64,000 nt of DNA from an uncultured Actinoplanes sp. (GTDB taxonomy: Bacteria > Actinomycetota > Actinomycetes > Mycobacteriales > Micromonosporaceae): NCBI RefSeq assembly GCF_934643405.1, contig NZ_CAKUCL010000002.1, positions 1 through 64,000 of the forward strand, in the 5' to 3' direction. The translations under genes were made by a program, and so were the position numbers. Below, piece after piece: positions 45,002 to 53,564 of the stretch; positions within the stretch are counted from its first letter, which is position 1; every line of letters begins with the position of its first letter. Below the pieces are notes generated by a model. That model saw only the letters and a list, made by a program, of their open reading frames with translations. It had not been told where the DNA came from and searched no databases.

Positions 45002-45622
45002 GTGCAGAACGACATCGCGTACCGGTTGATCCTCGCCTCGGCCAGCCCGGCCCGGCGCGCCCTGCTCGAAGCCGCGGGCATCGACGCCGAGGTCATGGTC
45101 AGCGGGGTGGACGAGTCGGTCGTCGACGCCGAGGACGCGTACACACTCTGCCTTGCCCTGGCCCGGATGAAGGCGCGCACCATCGCCGCCCAGCTCAACG
45201 CCGATCCCGGCGTCGTGGTTCTCGGGTGTGACTCCGTGCTCGCGTTCGAGGGCGAGGTGTTCGGGAAGCCGGCCAACGCCGAGGAGGCCGCCAAGCGCTG
45301 GGCCCGGATGCGCGGACGGTCCGGGGTGCTGCACACCGGGCACCACGTGACGAGCCTGGTCACCGGGCGGCAGGCCGAGGGCGTCGGCACCACCGTGGTG
45401 CACTTCGCGGACATCAGCGACGCGGAGATCGAGGCCTACGTCGCGACCGGGGAGCCGCTCGACGTGGCCGGGTCGTTCACCCTGGACGGGATCGGCGGCG
45501 CCTTCATCGACCGCATCGAGGGCGACCCGGGCAACGTCATCGGGCTGTCGCTGCCGCTGCTGCGCAAGCTCCTCGCCGAGATGGACATCCCGATCACTGC
45601 CTTGTGGCGGAAGAAGGCTTGA
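45002..45622 (+). CDS. maf: Maf-family nucleoside-triphosphate pyrophosphatase
   Basis: 206 aa. The Maf signature 'LASASPARRALLEAAG', the catalytic 'VVLGCDSVLAFEGEVFGKP' and 'DVAGSFTLDGIGGAFIDRIEGDPGNVIGLSLPLL' are present. Maf proteins hydrolyse non-canonical or specific NTPs (dTTP/UTP or m7GTP groups) and affect septation when overproduced. GTG 45002 is seven nt after TAGCCT (44989-44994). It normally lies between accE and accA in actinomycetes; both are here but at a distance. Confidence 0.93.
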   Translation: MQNDIAYRLILASASPARRALLEAAGIDAEVMVSGVDESVVDAEDAYTLCLALARMKARTIAAQLNADPGVVVLGCDSVLAFEGEVFGKPANAEEAAKRWARMRGRSGVLHTGHHVTSLVTGRQAEGVGTTVVHFADISDAEIEAYVATGEPLDVAGSFTLDGIGGAFIDRIEGDPGNVIGLSLPLLRKLLAEMDIPITALWRKKA

Positions 45623-45627
45623 AGCGA

Positions 45628-45663
45628 CAGCCCCGGGCGCGGCCTCGACCGTACCCGGGGCTG
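45628..45663. terminator. Bidirectional hairpin between convergent genes
   Basis: Perfect 10-bp arms CAGCCCCGGG (45628-45637) and CCCGGGGCTG (45654-45663) sit between the maf stop (45622) and the ABC permease stop (45671), which face each other. The loop is 16 nt and there is no U-tract. It can serve both transcripts. Confidence 0.6.
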
Positions 45664-45670
45664 GTGGATG

Positions 45671-46426
45671 TCAGCGGACGCTTCGAGCGAACTCCCTCGC
45701 CGCCCAGAAGACGGCCAGCACGGCGAGCACGGCCATGATGACCAGGCCCTGCCAGACGTCGGGGGCGCCCAGGTCGCCGCGGAACAACGCGCGCGTTCCG
45801 TTCACCGCCCAGGAGAACGGGTTCCAGTCGGCGACTCCCTGCAGCCAGCCGGGGGCGAACGTCAGCGGCAACAGGATGCCGGAGAGCAGCAGGACCGGCT
45901 GGGCCACCGTGTTCATCAGCGGCGCCAGCGCGTCCTCGCTCTTGACCAGCAACGCCACGCCGTAGCTGAGCGCCGACGTCATCAGTGAGATCAGCGCGAG
46001 CATCAGGAACGCCAGCAGCAGGTTCCCGATGAAGACGCGCAGATCGAAGACCAGGGCCAGCAGCGTGATGATCACGGCCTGGGCGATCAGCGAGACCACG
46101 TCGCGCAGCGAACGGCCCAGCAGCAGGGCGAGGCGGCTGACCGGCGTCACCCGGGACCGCTCGATCACGCCGGCCCGCAACTCCGCGATCAGGCCGAAGC
46201 CCTGGAACAGGCCGCCGAAGATGGCCAGCAGAACCAGAAGACCCGGCACGAAGATCTCGTACGCCGCCGCATTCGACGAAACGCCGAGGGCCGGCTTGAG
46301 CAGCGGGGCGAACAGCAGCAGATACATCACCGGCTGGAAGACGCCGACCAGGATCCAGACCGGGTTGCGCAGCAGCAACAGCATCTGCCGCTGGAAGATC
46401 AGTGAGGTGTCGCGCAGCAGTTTCAT
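45671..46426 (-). CDS. ABC-2 type transporter permease (DrrB-like)
   Basis: 251 aa with six transmembrane helices and an amphipathic N-terminus. It resembles the daunorubicin-resistance permease DrrB: 'GFGLIAELRAGVIERSRVTPVSRLALLLGR' and 'PLTFAPGWLQGVADWNPFSWAVNGTRALF' are family hallmarks. It forms an exporter with the ATPase encoded three nt upstream. The substrate is unknown: an antibiotic, lipid or other hydrophobic compound. Confidence 0.93.
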   Translation of the reverse strand: MKLLRDTSLIFQRQMLLLLRNPVWILVGVFQPVMYLLLFAPLLKPALGVSSNAAAYEIFVPGLLVLLAIFGGLFQGFGLIAELRAGVIERSRVTPVSRLALLLGRSLRDVVSLIAQAVIITLLALVFDLRVFIGNLLLAFLMLALISLMTSALSYGVALLVKSEDALAPLMNTVAQPVLLLSGILLPLTFAPGWLQGVADWNPFSWAVNGTRALFRGDLGAPDVWQGLVIMAVLAVLAVFWAAREFARSVR

Positions 46427-46429
46427 GCG

Positions 46430-47374
46430 TCAGCTCTCCCGCAGCGATCGGCCGGTCTTGGTCAGGAACACGTCGTCGAGGCTGGGCCGGTGCAGTTCGA
46501 TGGTCCCGAGCGGCACCCCGGCGGCGTCCAGCGCCCGCAGGATCTGCGGGATGGCCGTGGCGCCGTCGTCCACGTTGAGGCGTACGCTGTCCTCGAGCGT
46601 CTCGATCTTGTAGCCGGACAGCGCCGACGCGGCCGCGGCGACCGCGTCGACCGGCAACCCCACCCGTACGACGTCTCCGGAGATTTCTCTCTTGAGCGCC
46701 GACGGCGTCCCGGAGGCGACGACCTCGCCGTTGTCCATGATGGAGATCCGATCGCAGAGGGCGTCGGCCTCGTCCAGGTAGTGGGTTGTGATGAAGACGG
46801 TCATGCCCTCCGCACGCAGCCGTCGGATCTCGTCCCACATGTGTGCCCGGCTCTGCGGATCGAGCCCGGTCGTCGGTTCGTCGAGGAACACCACGCGGGG
46901 CTCGTGGATCACGCCGAGCGCGATGTCGACGCGGCGGCGCTGGCCGCCGGAGTAGGTCTTGCATTTGCGGTCGGCGTACTCACTGAGCTGGAAACCCTTG
47001 AGCACCTCCGCGGCCCGGGCCATCGCCTCGGACTTCGACCGGCCGTAGAGCCGGGCCTGCAGCACCAGCTCCTCACGCGCGGTCGAATCGTCCCAGGTGC
47101 TGCCGCCCTGCGCGACGTAACCGATCCGGCGGCGCACCTCGCCGGGGTCTTTGCGCAGGTCGGCGCCCGCTATGGTGGCGGTGCCGTCATCCGGCTCGAT
47201 GAGCGTGGCGAGCATCCGCAGGGTGGTCGTCTTGCCGGCCCCGTTCGGCCCGAGGAATCCGAAGATCTCCCCTTCGGCGACATCCAGGTCGACACCGCGT
47301 ACGGCCTCGACGGTCTTTTTCTCACGCCCCTGGCGTGACATGAACGACTTGCGCAACCCGCGAGTCTCTATCAT
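46430..47374 (-). CDS. ABC transporter ATP-binding protein (DrrA-like)
   Basis: 314 aa. Walker A 'GPNGAGKTT' (42-50), signature 'YSGGQRRR' (from 140), Walker B 'VVFLDEPT' and a switch His in 'FITTHYLDEA'. A C-terminal extension (about 235-314) matches the DrrA family regulatory domain. The ATG is six nt after a TACGCT -10, with a TTGACT -35 18 nt further upstream, overlapped by a palindrome. Induction by PadR release is therefore likely. Confidence 0.95.
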   Translation of the reverse strand: MIETRGLRKSFMSRQGREKKTVEAVRGVDLDVAEGEIFGFLGPNGAGKTTTLRMLATLIEPDDGTATIAGADLRKDPGEVRRRIGYVAQGGSTWDDSTAREELVLQARLYGRSKSEAMARAAEVLKGFQLSEYADRKCKTYSGGQRRRVDIALGVIHEPRVVFLDEPTTGLDPQSRAHMWDEIRRLRAEGMTVFITTHYLDEADALCDRISIMDNGEVVASGTPSALKREISGDVVRVGLPVDAVAAAASALSGYKIETLEDSVRLNVDDGATAIPQILRALDAAGVPLGTIELHRPSLDDVFLTKTGRSLRES

Positions 47375-47380
47375 TCAGGC

Positions 47381-47417
47381 AGCGTACGATGATCAAGTTT
47401 TAGTAGTCAAACTTGAT
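47381..47417 (-). promoter_or_regulatory. ABC-exporter promoter with PadR-type operator
   Basis: The -35 TTGACT (complement of 47405-47410) and -10 TACGCT (complement of 47381-47386) are 18 nt apart; the ATG at 47374 is six nt further. A perfect palindrome ATCAAGTTT-N8-AAACTTGAT (47392-47417) overlaps the -35 and spacer. The palindrome is strikingly AT-rich for this genome. The PadR gene immediately upstream is the natural candidate ligand. Confidence 0.72.
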
Positions 47418-47971
47418 TAAGACGGCATGTACGGCTCGTCCTGTTCCACACGCTTGGCCACCCGCTCCAACCAGGCGATCTCGGCCTCGGCCCGGGCGAT
47501 CTCCAGCTCCCACATCCAGTTGACATAGACGGGCTTGCGATCGGCCCACTCGGCTGCCATGGCGGCTTCGAGCTGCTGTACGGCGGCCCGCAGCTGAACG
47601 GCGCGATTCCGTAACGCGGACGCCGCCTCCTCGCGGGGCAGCGCCGGCAGGAAGGCGAAGGCCGCCATGAACGGATCGGGCGTCGACGCCAGGTTCCACC
47701 AGGTGTGGCGCAGCAACGACTGGAACTCGGCCTTGCCCTTGTCGGTGATCTCGTACGACGTGCGGGCGGGACGGGCGCCCACCTGCTCGGTCGACACCTC
47801 GCGCAGCAGTCCCTCCTCGGAGAGCTTGCGCAGGGCGTGGTAGATCGAACCGGGCTGGACGTTCGCCCATTTGTCGGCACTCCAGCTCAGCAGCTCACGG
47901 CGTACGTCGTAACCGTGCACCGGCTGCATCCACTGGACCAGGCCAAGGATCATCATGCGCGTCGTGGACAC
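47417..47971 (-). CDS. PadR-family transcriptional regulator (long form)
   Basis: 184 aa. N-terminal PadR winged helix ('MILGLVQWMQPVHGYDVRRELLSWSADKWANVQPGSIYHALRKLSEEGLL') and a C-terminal Vir_act_alpha_C-like helical domain (about 95-180), i.e. PadR subfamily 1. It probably represses the drug-type ABC exporter downstream and releases on binding a toxic compound. GTG 47971 is six nt after TACGCT, so it is leaderless. Divergent accA begins 45 nt away. Confidence 0.92.
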   Translation of the reverse strand: MSTTRMMILGLVQWMQPVHGYDVRRELLSWSADKWANVQPGSIYHALRKLSEEGLLREVSTEQVGARPARTSYEITDKGKAEFQSLLRHTWWNLASTPDPFMAAFAFLPALPREEAASALRNRAVQLRAAVQQLEAAMAAEWADRKPVYVNWMWELEIARAEAEIAWLERVAKRVEQDEPYMPS

Positions 47972-48015
47972 TTCCTCAGCGTAAATCTGTCGGCGGCGGA
48001 CGCTAGGCTCAGGCC

Positions 48016-49764
48016 GTGCGCAAGGTATTGATCGCCAACCGTGGTGAGATCGCTGTCCGGGTCATCCGGGCCTGCCAGGACGCGGGCCTGTCCAGCGTCG
48101 CCGTCTATGCCGACAGCGACCGGGACGCTCCGCATGCCCGGCTGGCCGACGAGGCATACGCGTTGGGGGGCGAGACGGCGGCGGAGACATATCTGCGCAT
48201 CGACAAGCTGGTCGACGTCGCGTCCCGCAGCGGCGCCGACGCCGTGCACCCGGGTTACGGGTTCCTCTCGGAGAACGCGGACTTCGCACAGGCGGTGCTG
48301 GACGCCGGGCTGACCTGGATCGGCCCGACCCCGCAGGCGATCCGCGACCTGGGCGACAAGGTGACCGCGCGGCACATCGCGCAGCGGGCCGGCGCCCCGC
48401 TGGTGCCCGGCACGCCCGAGCCGGTCGCGGACGCGGAGGAGATCGTCGCGTTCGCCCGGCAGCACGGGCTGCCGGTGGCGATCAAGGCGGCGTTCGGCGG
48501 CGGCGGCCGCGGGCTCAAGGTGGCCCGCACGATCGAGGAGATCCCGTCGCTGTTCGAGAGCGCGACCCGTGAGGCGGTGGCCGCGTTCGGCCGCGGCGAG
48601 TGCTTCGTCGAGCGATACCTGGACCGGCCCCGCCACGTCGAGGCCCAGGTCCTGGCCGACACCCACGGCAACGTGATCGTGGTCGGCACCCGCGACTGCT
48701 CGCTGCAGCGCCGCCACCAGAAGCTGGTCGAGGAGGCGCCGGCGCCGTTCCTGAGCGACGAGCAGCGCGCGTCCATCCACGAGAGCGCGAAGGCGATCTG
48801 CCGCGAGGCCGGGTACCACGGCGCCGGCACGGTCGAATACCTGGTCGGCCAGGACGGCACCATCTCCTTCCTCGAGGTCAACACCCGACTGCAGGTGGAA
48901 CACCCGGTGAGCGAGGAGACCGCCGGCCTCGATCTCGTACGGGAGCAGTTCCGCATCGCCGACGGCGAGAAGCTGGACATCACGACCGATCCGGCGCCGC
49001 GCGGCCACGCGATCGAGTTCCGCATCAACGGCGAGGACCCGGGCCGCAACTTCCTGCCGGCGCCCGGTGCGGTCACGAAGCTGAGCTGGCCGTCCGGGCC
49101 GGGCGTCCGGGTGGACGCGGGGGTCGAGCAGGGCGACGTCGTCGGCGGCAACTTCGACTCCCTCCTCGCGAAGATCATCGTCACCGGCGCCACCCGCGAC
49201 GAGGCCCTGGAACGGGCCCGGCGGGTGCTGGACGAGACGACGATCGAGGGCATGGCCACGGTGCTGCCGTTCCATCGGGCGGTGGTGCGCGATCCCGCGT
49301 TCACGGCTTCGCCGTTCACCGTCCACACACGATGGATCGAGACGGAGTGGGAGGGCGGGATTCCGCCGTTCACCGGCGCGGCATCCGCGGACGGCGACCA
49401 GGCGGAGAGGGAGACCGTCGTGGTCGAGGTCGGCGGAAAGCGCCTGGAGGTGCGGCTGCCCAAGACCCTGCTGGCGAGTACGGCCGGGGGCGGCGGGCAG
49501 CGTCCGGCGCCTCGCCGGTCGGCCGGTGGGGCAGCGGCCTCCTCGGCGGGCGGAGCGGCGCTGACGGCGCCGATGCAGGGGACGATCGTGAAGGTGGCGG
49601 TGGCCGACGGCGATTCCGTCCAGGAGGGGGACGTGATCGTGGTGGTGGAGGCCATGAAGATGGAGCAGCCGTTGCAGGCTCACAAGGCGGGAACGGTCTC
49701 CGGCCTGGCCGTCGAGGTCGGCGGGACGGTCACCGCCGGAGCCGTCATCTGCACCATCGAGTAG
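48016..49764 (+). CDS. accA: Acyl-CoA carboxylase alpha subunit (biotin carboxylase and carrier)
   Basis: 582 aa. Biotin carboxylase N-domain (1-115), ATP-grasp with '[13 protein letters not shown]' and '[14 protein letters not shown]', a C-domain to about 445, then a linker and a BCCP domain with biotinylated Lys548 in EAMKM. It carboxylates its own biotin using ATP and bicarbonate, then passes CO2 to the AccD subunit. GTG 48016 is six nt after TAGGCT (48004-48009). Companion subunits accD and accE are at 34.9 and 41.7 kb. Confidence 0.97.
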   Translation: MRKVLIANRGEIAVRVIRACQDAGLSSVAVYADSDRDAPHARLADEAYALGGETAAETYLRIDKLVDVASRSGADAVHPGYGFLSENADFAQAVLDAGLTWIGPTPQAIRDLGDKVTARHIAQRAGAPLVPGTPEPVADAEEIVAFARQHGLPVAIKAAFGGGGRGLKVARTIEEIPSLFESATREAVAAFGRGECFVERYLDRPRHVEAQVLADTHGNVIVVGTRDCSLQRRHQKLVEEAPAPFLSDEQRASIHESAKAICREAGYHGAGTVEYLVGQDGTISFLEVNTRLQVEHPVSEETAGLDLVREQFRIADGEKLDITTDPAPRGHAIEFRINGEDPGRNFLPAPGAVTKLSWPSGPGVRVDAGVEQGDVVGGNFDSLLAKIIVTGATRDEALERARRVLDETTIEGMATVLPFHRAVVRDPAFTASPFTVHTRWIETEWEGGIPPFTGAASADGDQAERETVVVEVGGKRLEVRLPKTLLASTAGGGGQRPAPRRSAGGAAASSAGGAALTAPMQGTIVKVAVADGDSVQEGDVIVVVEAMKMEQPLQAHKAGTVSGLAVEVGGTVTAGAVICTIE

Positions 49765-49784
49765 GGCGTCGCCCGGCGGACGGG

Positions 49785-50345
49785 TCAGGCAGTCGTGGAC
49801 AGCCGGTAGCGCAGCTTCTCGTCCAGCCGGTCGAGAAAGATGCCGCCGTTGGCCTCTATCACCCGGCGGGAGGCCACGTTGCCGGCGTCGCAGGTGATCA
49901 GGGCCTCGGTCAGGCCTCGACGGGCGGCCCACGGCCGTGCGGCGGCCAGCATGGCGGTGGCATGGCCGCGGCGGCGGGCCGACGGCCGTACGTCGTAGCC
50001 GATGTGGCCGTTCCGTTCGCCGATGCGCCCCGGGGCCAGGCGGTGGCGGATCGCCAGGCGGCCCAGATACTCCTCGCCGGCGACCCACCACAGGGTCGTG
50101 GTCGGGACGAAGGCCTCCGGGCGCGGGGTCTCCGCCAGTTCCTGCGCCCGCACCGACTCCACGAAGCGGGCGAAGACGGCCGGGGCCGACCAGCGGTCGC
50201 CGAACATCCGGATGTCCCGGCCGACGTTGCTCTGATCGTCGGCCGCGCCGCGACCCTCGGCCACGTACTCGGCCATCGCGGTCAGGAACGACGGCCGCAG
50301 GTCGGCGGTGGGCAACACGAACGTGGGCGAGGGTGAGGCGGACAC
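49785..50345 (-). CDS. GNAT-family N-acetyltransferase
   Basis: 186 aa. GNAT motif A 'VRPSARRRGHATAMLAAARPWA' (about residues 119-140) and 'NVASRRVIEANGGIF'. It resembles the family of acetyltransferases acting on small amines or ribosomal proteins; the acceptor is unknown. The start is GTG 50345, eight nt after TACCCT. It ends 21 nt past the accA stop on the opposite strand. Confidence 0.86.
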   Translation of the reverse strand: MSASPSPTFVLPTADLRPSFLTAMAEYVAEGRGAADDQSNVGRDIRMFGDRWSAPAVFARFVESVRAQELAETPRPEAFVPTTTLWWVAGEEYLGRLAIRHRLAPGRIGERNGHIGYDVRPSARRRGHATAMLAAARPWAARRGLTEALITCDAGNVASRRVIEANGGIFLDRLDEKLRYRLSTTA

Positions 50346-50900
50346 AAACGGTCAGGGTAGGCCGGCCGAGGTGGTCCGCCGGCAGCCGCATCGACGCCGG
50401 CCGGTGGAAGGTCACCGGCGGCGCGCCGGCGGATCTCACCGGGCTCGATGGAGGCGAAGATCACCCGGTCAGCGGCGGCAGCGGGGCCTTGGCCGAATCG
50501 TGATCCTCGGCCGCACCGTCCGATCCCCGACAACAACGGCGGCACGCTCGACAAAGGCCACCCGGGACGCGGCCGCGGCACGGCTCCGGCGCGGTGCGGA
50601 GAATGAGGCCGGGAATGTCGGACATGGTGAGTGAAATCGATAGGCAAGGGCCGTCGGTACGGGACCTACCGACGGCCCACCGCCGGCACACCGAGAACGG
50701 GGGACCCGGCGTCTCCGGCGAGTCTCACGGTACGCCCGAGTCGCGACTGTCCAAAACCGGCCAGGGTTCGACGCCATACCGTGTCCGGTCTCACCGGTGC
50801 CGGGACGCGATCAAGGAGCATGCTGAAACACAGCACTTTCTCAGGTGGGTTGACCGATGATGTCGGGAAGCCCCGACCGAGCCGCGAGGTGGCCTTTCCG
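50346..50900. other. 555-nt gene-free gap with a strong hairpin
   Basis: Between divergent GNAT and DedA genes. The short open frames here have no ribosome site or recognisable domain, and their composition is not gene-like. A perfect 12-bp stem with a 7-nt loop (50648-50678) is the only clear structure; TACCCT near the left end is the GNAT -10. A small RNA or a long DedA leader would fit. Nothing else was found. Confidence 0.6.
50648..50678. other. Perfect 12-bp stem-loop
   Basis: GGGCCGTCGGTA (50648-50659) and TACCGACGGCCC (50667-50678) flank a 7-nt loop. It lies 222 nt upstream of the DedA start, in a divergent intergenic region where no flanking gene ends, so it is not an ordinary terminator. 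It could end a minus-strand small RNA or form part of an RNA leader. Confidence 0.6.
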
Positions 50901-51686
50901 ATGACCGATCTGTTGACCATGATGGCAGCACCGGCATGGGCATACCTTGCTCTCTTCGGTTTCCTCGCCGTCGATGCGATGGTGCCCGTGGTGCCCATCC
51001 AGGCCATCATGATCACCTCGGGCGCGCTGACGATCTACGGCAACCTCAGCCTCCCGCTGGTGATCCTGGTCGGCGCGCTGGGCATGTTCACCGGCGACTC
51101 GATCGCGGTGATGCTGGGCCGGTCGTCGGCCGGGCGGATCGGCCGCGGCTGGCTGAACGGGCGGCTGTGCACGCTTCGCAAGAAGGTCGGCCCCACCGAG
51201 GAGAAGACGGAGTCGAAGACCAAGCGGGCGGCCGAGCGGTTCACCCGCGGCCTGCGCCGGCCGGGGCCACTGGTGCTGCTGCTCTGCCGTTTCGTTCCCG
51301 GCGGCCGGATGGCCGCCGGTTTCCACGTCGGCCGCACCGGCTACCCGGTCAAGAAATTCATCCTGTACGACGGCTTGGCCGCGCTCGCCTGGTCGACGTA
51401 CGGCGGCCTGGTCGGCCACGTCGGCGGCACCGCGATCACCCAGTCCGCGTGGCGGCTGTTCGCGATCGCGGCCTCCGCCGCCATCGTGTTCGGCACGGCC
51501 GGCTGGATCCTCGCCCTGTTCGGCGGCCGTAAGGAAGCGGCCGCGCAGGCGCAGGCGGCGAACAAGGCCGACGCCAAGGCCGCCGAGGCCCGCAAGGCCG
51601 ACGTCAACGCCGAGCTCACTGCAATTCGTGCTGCATCAGCTGACGCGCCGCTTCCGCGATCGACCCCGACAATGACGGGTAGATAG
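50901..51686 (+). CDS. DedA/SNARE-associated (VTT-domain) membrane protein
   Basis: 261 aa. 'LVILVGALGMFTGDSIAVMLGRSSAGRIG' and 'LLLCRFVPGGRMAAGFHVGRTGYP' are DedA-family motifs (including the conserved 'R-F-x-P-G-x-R'). DedA proteins handle lipid carriers, for example undecaprenyl phosphate recycling, and support membrane homeostasis. ATG 50901 is chosen at the conserved N-terminus, with GAGGTGG nine nt upstream. The last 71 nt overlap the 3' end of the convergent flavoprotein gene. Confidence 0.9.
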   Translation: MTDLLTMMAAPAWAYLALFGFLAVDAMVPVVPIQAIMITSGALTIYGNLSLPLVILVGALGMFTGDSIAVMLGRSSAGRIGRGWLNGRLCTLRKKVGPTEEKTESKTKRAAERFTRGLRRPGPLVLLLCRFVPGGRMAAGFHVGRTGYPVKKFILYDGLAALAWSTYGGLVGHVGGTAITQSAWRLFAIAASAAIVFGTAGWILALFGGRKEAAAQAQAANKADAKAAEARKADVNAELTAIRAASADAPLPRSTPTMTGR

Positions 51687-53016
51687 TGATCGTGTGGGCC
51701 AGCTGGTCCACCGTCAGGTTGTTCTCGATCGCCATCGTGATGGGCAGGATCAGCTCGCTCGCCTTCGGCGCGACCACCACGCCGCCCACGATCTGACCGG
51801 TCGCCGGCCGGCAGAACAGCTTCACGAACCCGTCCTGCAGCCCGGCCATCTTGGCCCGGGCGTTGCCGGTCAGCGGCAGCATCACCTGGCGCGCCGGCAC
51901 CCGGCCCGCGTCCACGTCGTTCTGCGAGACGCCGACCGTGGCCAGCTCCGGGTCGGTGAACACGTTCCCCGAGACGGTCCGCAGCCGCAGCGGCGCCACC
52001 GCCTCGCCCATCGCGTGCCAGACCGCGATCCGCCCCTGCATGGCGGCCACGCTGGCCAGGGCCAGCACCCCGGTGCAGTCACCGGCCGCGTAGATGCCGG
52101 GCACGTTCGTCCGGGACACCCGGTCCACGGTCACGTATCCGCCGTCGCCCACCTCCACGCCGTACTCGGCAAGCCCCAGGTCCGCGGTGTTCGGCACCGC
52201 ACCGACCGCGATGAGCGCGTGGGACGCCTCGATCTCCCGGCCGTCGGCGAGAGTGACCAGGACACCGTCGCCGGTGTTGACCACCGACTTGCCGCGCGAC
52301 TGGTTCAGGATCGTCATGCCGCGATCGCGGAACACCCGCTCGATGGCCATCGCCGCGTCGGCGTCCTCGTGCGGCATCACGCGCTCGCGGCTGGAGACCA
52401 GCGTGACCCGGGAACCCATCGCCAGGTACGCGCTGGCGAACTCGGCGCCGGTCACACCCGACCCGATCACCACCAGGTGCGACGGCAGCTCGGTCAGGTC
52501 GTACAGCTGACGCCAGTCGAGGATGCGCACGCCGTCCGGCTTGGCGGTCGGCAGCACCCGCGGGGTGGCGCCGGTGGCGATCAGCACGGTGTCGGCGTCC
52601 ACCGCGTACGTCTCGCCGCCTTCGGGAGTGATCAGCACCTGGTGGGTGTGCCCGAGGGTGTCCTCGCCGAGGCGCGCCCGGCCGGCCACCACGTCCACCC
52701 CGACCTTGACCAGCTTGGCCTGGATGTCGCCGGACTGGGCGAGCGCCAGCCGCTTGACCCGCTCGTTGACCGCCACCGCGTCCACCGTCACCGCGTCCAC
52801 CCCGGCGGACCGGATGCCGAACCGCTCGTTGTGGCGGTACCCGGTCATCACCTCGGAGCTGGCGATGAACGTCTTGGACGGCACGCAGTCGGTCAGCACG
52901 CAGGCGCCGCCCGGACCGGCCTCCTCGACGAGGGTGACGTCCGCGTCGAGTTGCGCGGCGACCAGAGCGGCCTCATATCCGCCCGGTCCCCCACCAATGA
53001 TCACGATCCGGCTCAC
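51616..53016 (-). CDS. lpdA: LpdA-type NAD(P)H-quinone dehydrogenase (flavoprotein disulfide reductase family)
   Basis: 466 aa from GTG 53016. FAD motif 'IVIIGGGPGGYEAA', redox pair Cys39 and Cys44 (GGACVLTDC), NAD motif 'VVIGSGVTGAEFA' and 'YAAGDCTG'. The C-terminus reads 'IYPSLSGSIAEA' in place of the dihydrolipoamide dehydrogenase HPTxSE, so the catalytic His-Glu pair is missing, as in M. tuberculosis LpdA, a quinone reductase. AGGAG lies five nt upstream of the GTG. Convergent 71-nt overlap with the DedA gene. Confidence 0.92.
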   Translation of the reverse strand: MSRIVIIGGGPGGYEAALVAAQLDADVTLVEEAGPGGACVLTDCVPSKTFIASSEVMTGYRHNERFGIRSAGVDAVTVDAVAVNERVKRLALAQSGDIQAKLVKVGVDVVAGRARLGEDTLGHTHQVLITPEGGETYAVDADTVLIATGATPRVLPTAKPDGVRILDWRQLYDLTELPSHLVVIGSGVTGAEFASAYLAMGSRVTLVSSRERVMPHEDADAAMAIERVFRDRGMTILNQSRGKSVVNTGDGVLVTLADGREIEASHALIAVGAVPNTADLGLAEYGVEVGDGGYVTVDRVSRTNVPGIYAAGDCTGVLALASVAAMQGRIAVWHAMGEAVAPLRLRTVSGNVFTDPELATVGVSQNDVDAGRVPARQVMLPLTGNARAKMAGLQDGFVKLFCRPATGQIVGGVVVAPKASELILPITMAIENNLTVDQLAHTITIYPSLSGSIAEAARQLMQHELQ

Positions 53017-53102
53017 GGCGCTCCTACCTCTTCCACAGCAACTGTGCCGACACGCACTCCTTGTATTCTCCACTACCGCCCGGTGCGGCTATCGTCATCG
53101 CC

Positions 53103-53564
53103 GTGCGTCATTACGCCGCGTATGGCTCAAACCTCGACCCGGCCCGCATGCGGGCCTACTGTCCGCACTCGCCCATGGTGGGCGTGGGGTGGATAGAAGG
53201 CTGGCGCCTGACCTTCGCCGGAGACGGGGAAATGGGCTGGGAGGGCGCGGTGACGACGATCGTCGAGTCGCCCGGCGACCGGGTCTTCGTCTCGCTCTAC
53301 GACGTGCATCCGTGGGATGCGTCACAACTCGACGAGGTCGAGGGCGTCGCCGCGGGTGCTTACCAGAAGCTCACCGTGCGTGTATCGACGCTGGAGGGTG
53401 AGTTCAGCGCCTGGGTGTACGTCTACGACGGTTACGAGGGTGGCCTGCCCACCACGTGGTACCTCTCCGAGATCGCCAACGCGGCGGAGAAGGCCGGTGC
53501 TCCGGACGACTACGTGGCCGAACTGCGGCGCCGCCCGACCCGTACGTCAACTCCGGAGGTCTGA
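53103..53564 (+). CDS. Gamma-glutamylcyclotransferase-like protein
   Basis: 153 aa. N-terminal 'YAAYGSNLDPARMRAYCP' contains the YGSN substrate-binding loop of the GGCT/AIG2 fold, and 'DEVEG' carries a candidate catalytic Glu. These enzymes release 5-oxoproline from gamma-glutamyl compounds; the physiological substrate in actinomycetes is uncertain because they use mycothiol. GTG 53103 is seven nt after TATCGT. Eighteen nt overlap the convergent acetyltransferase gene. Confidence 0.85.
   Translation: MRHYAAYGSNLDPARMRAYCPHSPMVGVGWIEGWRLTFAGDGEMGWEGAVTTIVESPGDRVFVSLYDVHPWDASQLDEVEGVAAGAYQKLTVRVSTLEGEFSAWVYVYDGYEGGLPTTWYLSEIANAAEKAGAPDDYVAELRRRPTRTSTPEV

Noticed and set aside
50594..50860. 88-codon frame in the large gap
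   Set aside because: No ribosome site, no recognisable domain and it spans the perfect stem-loop; treated as non-coding.
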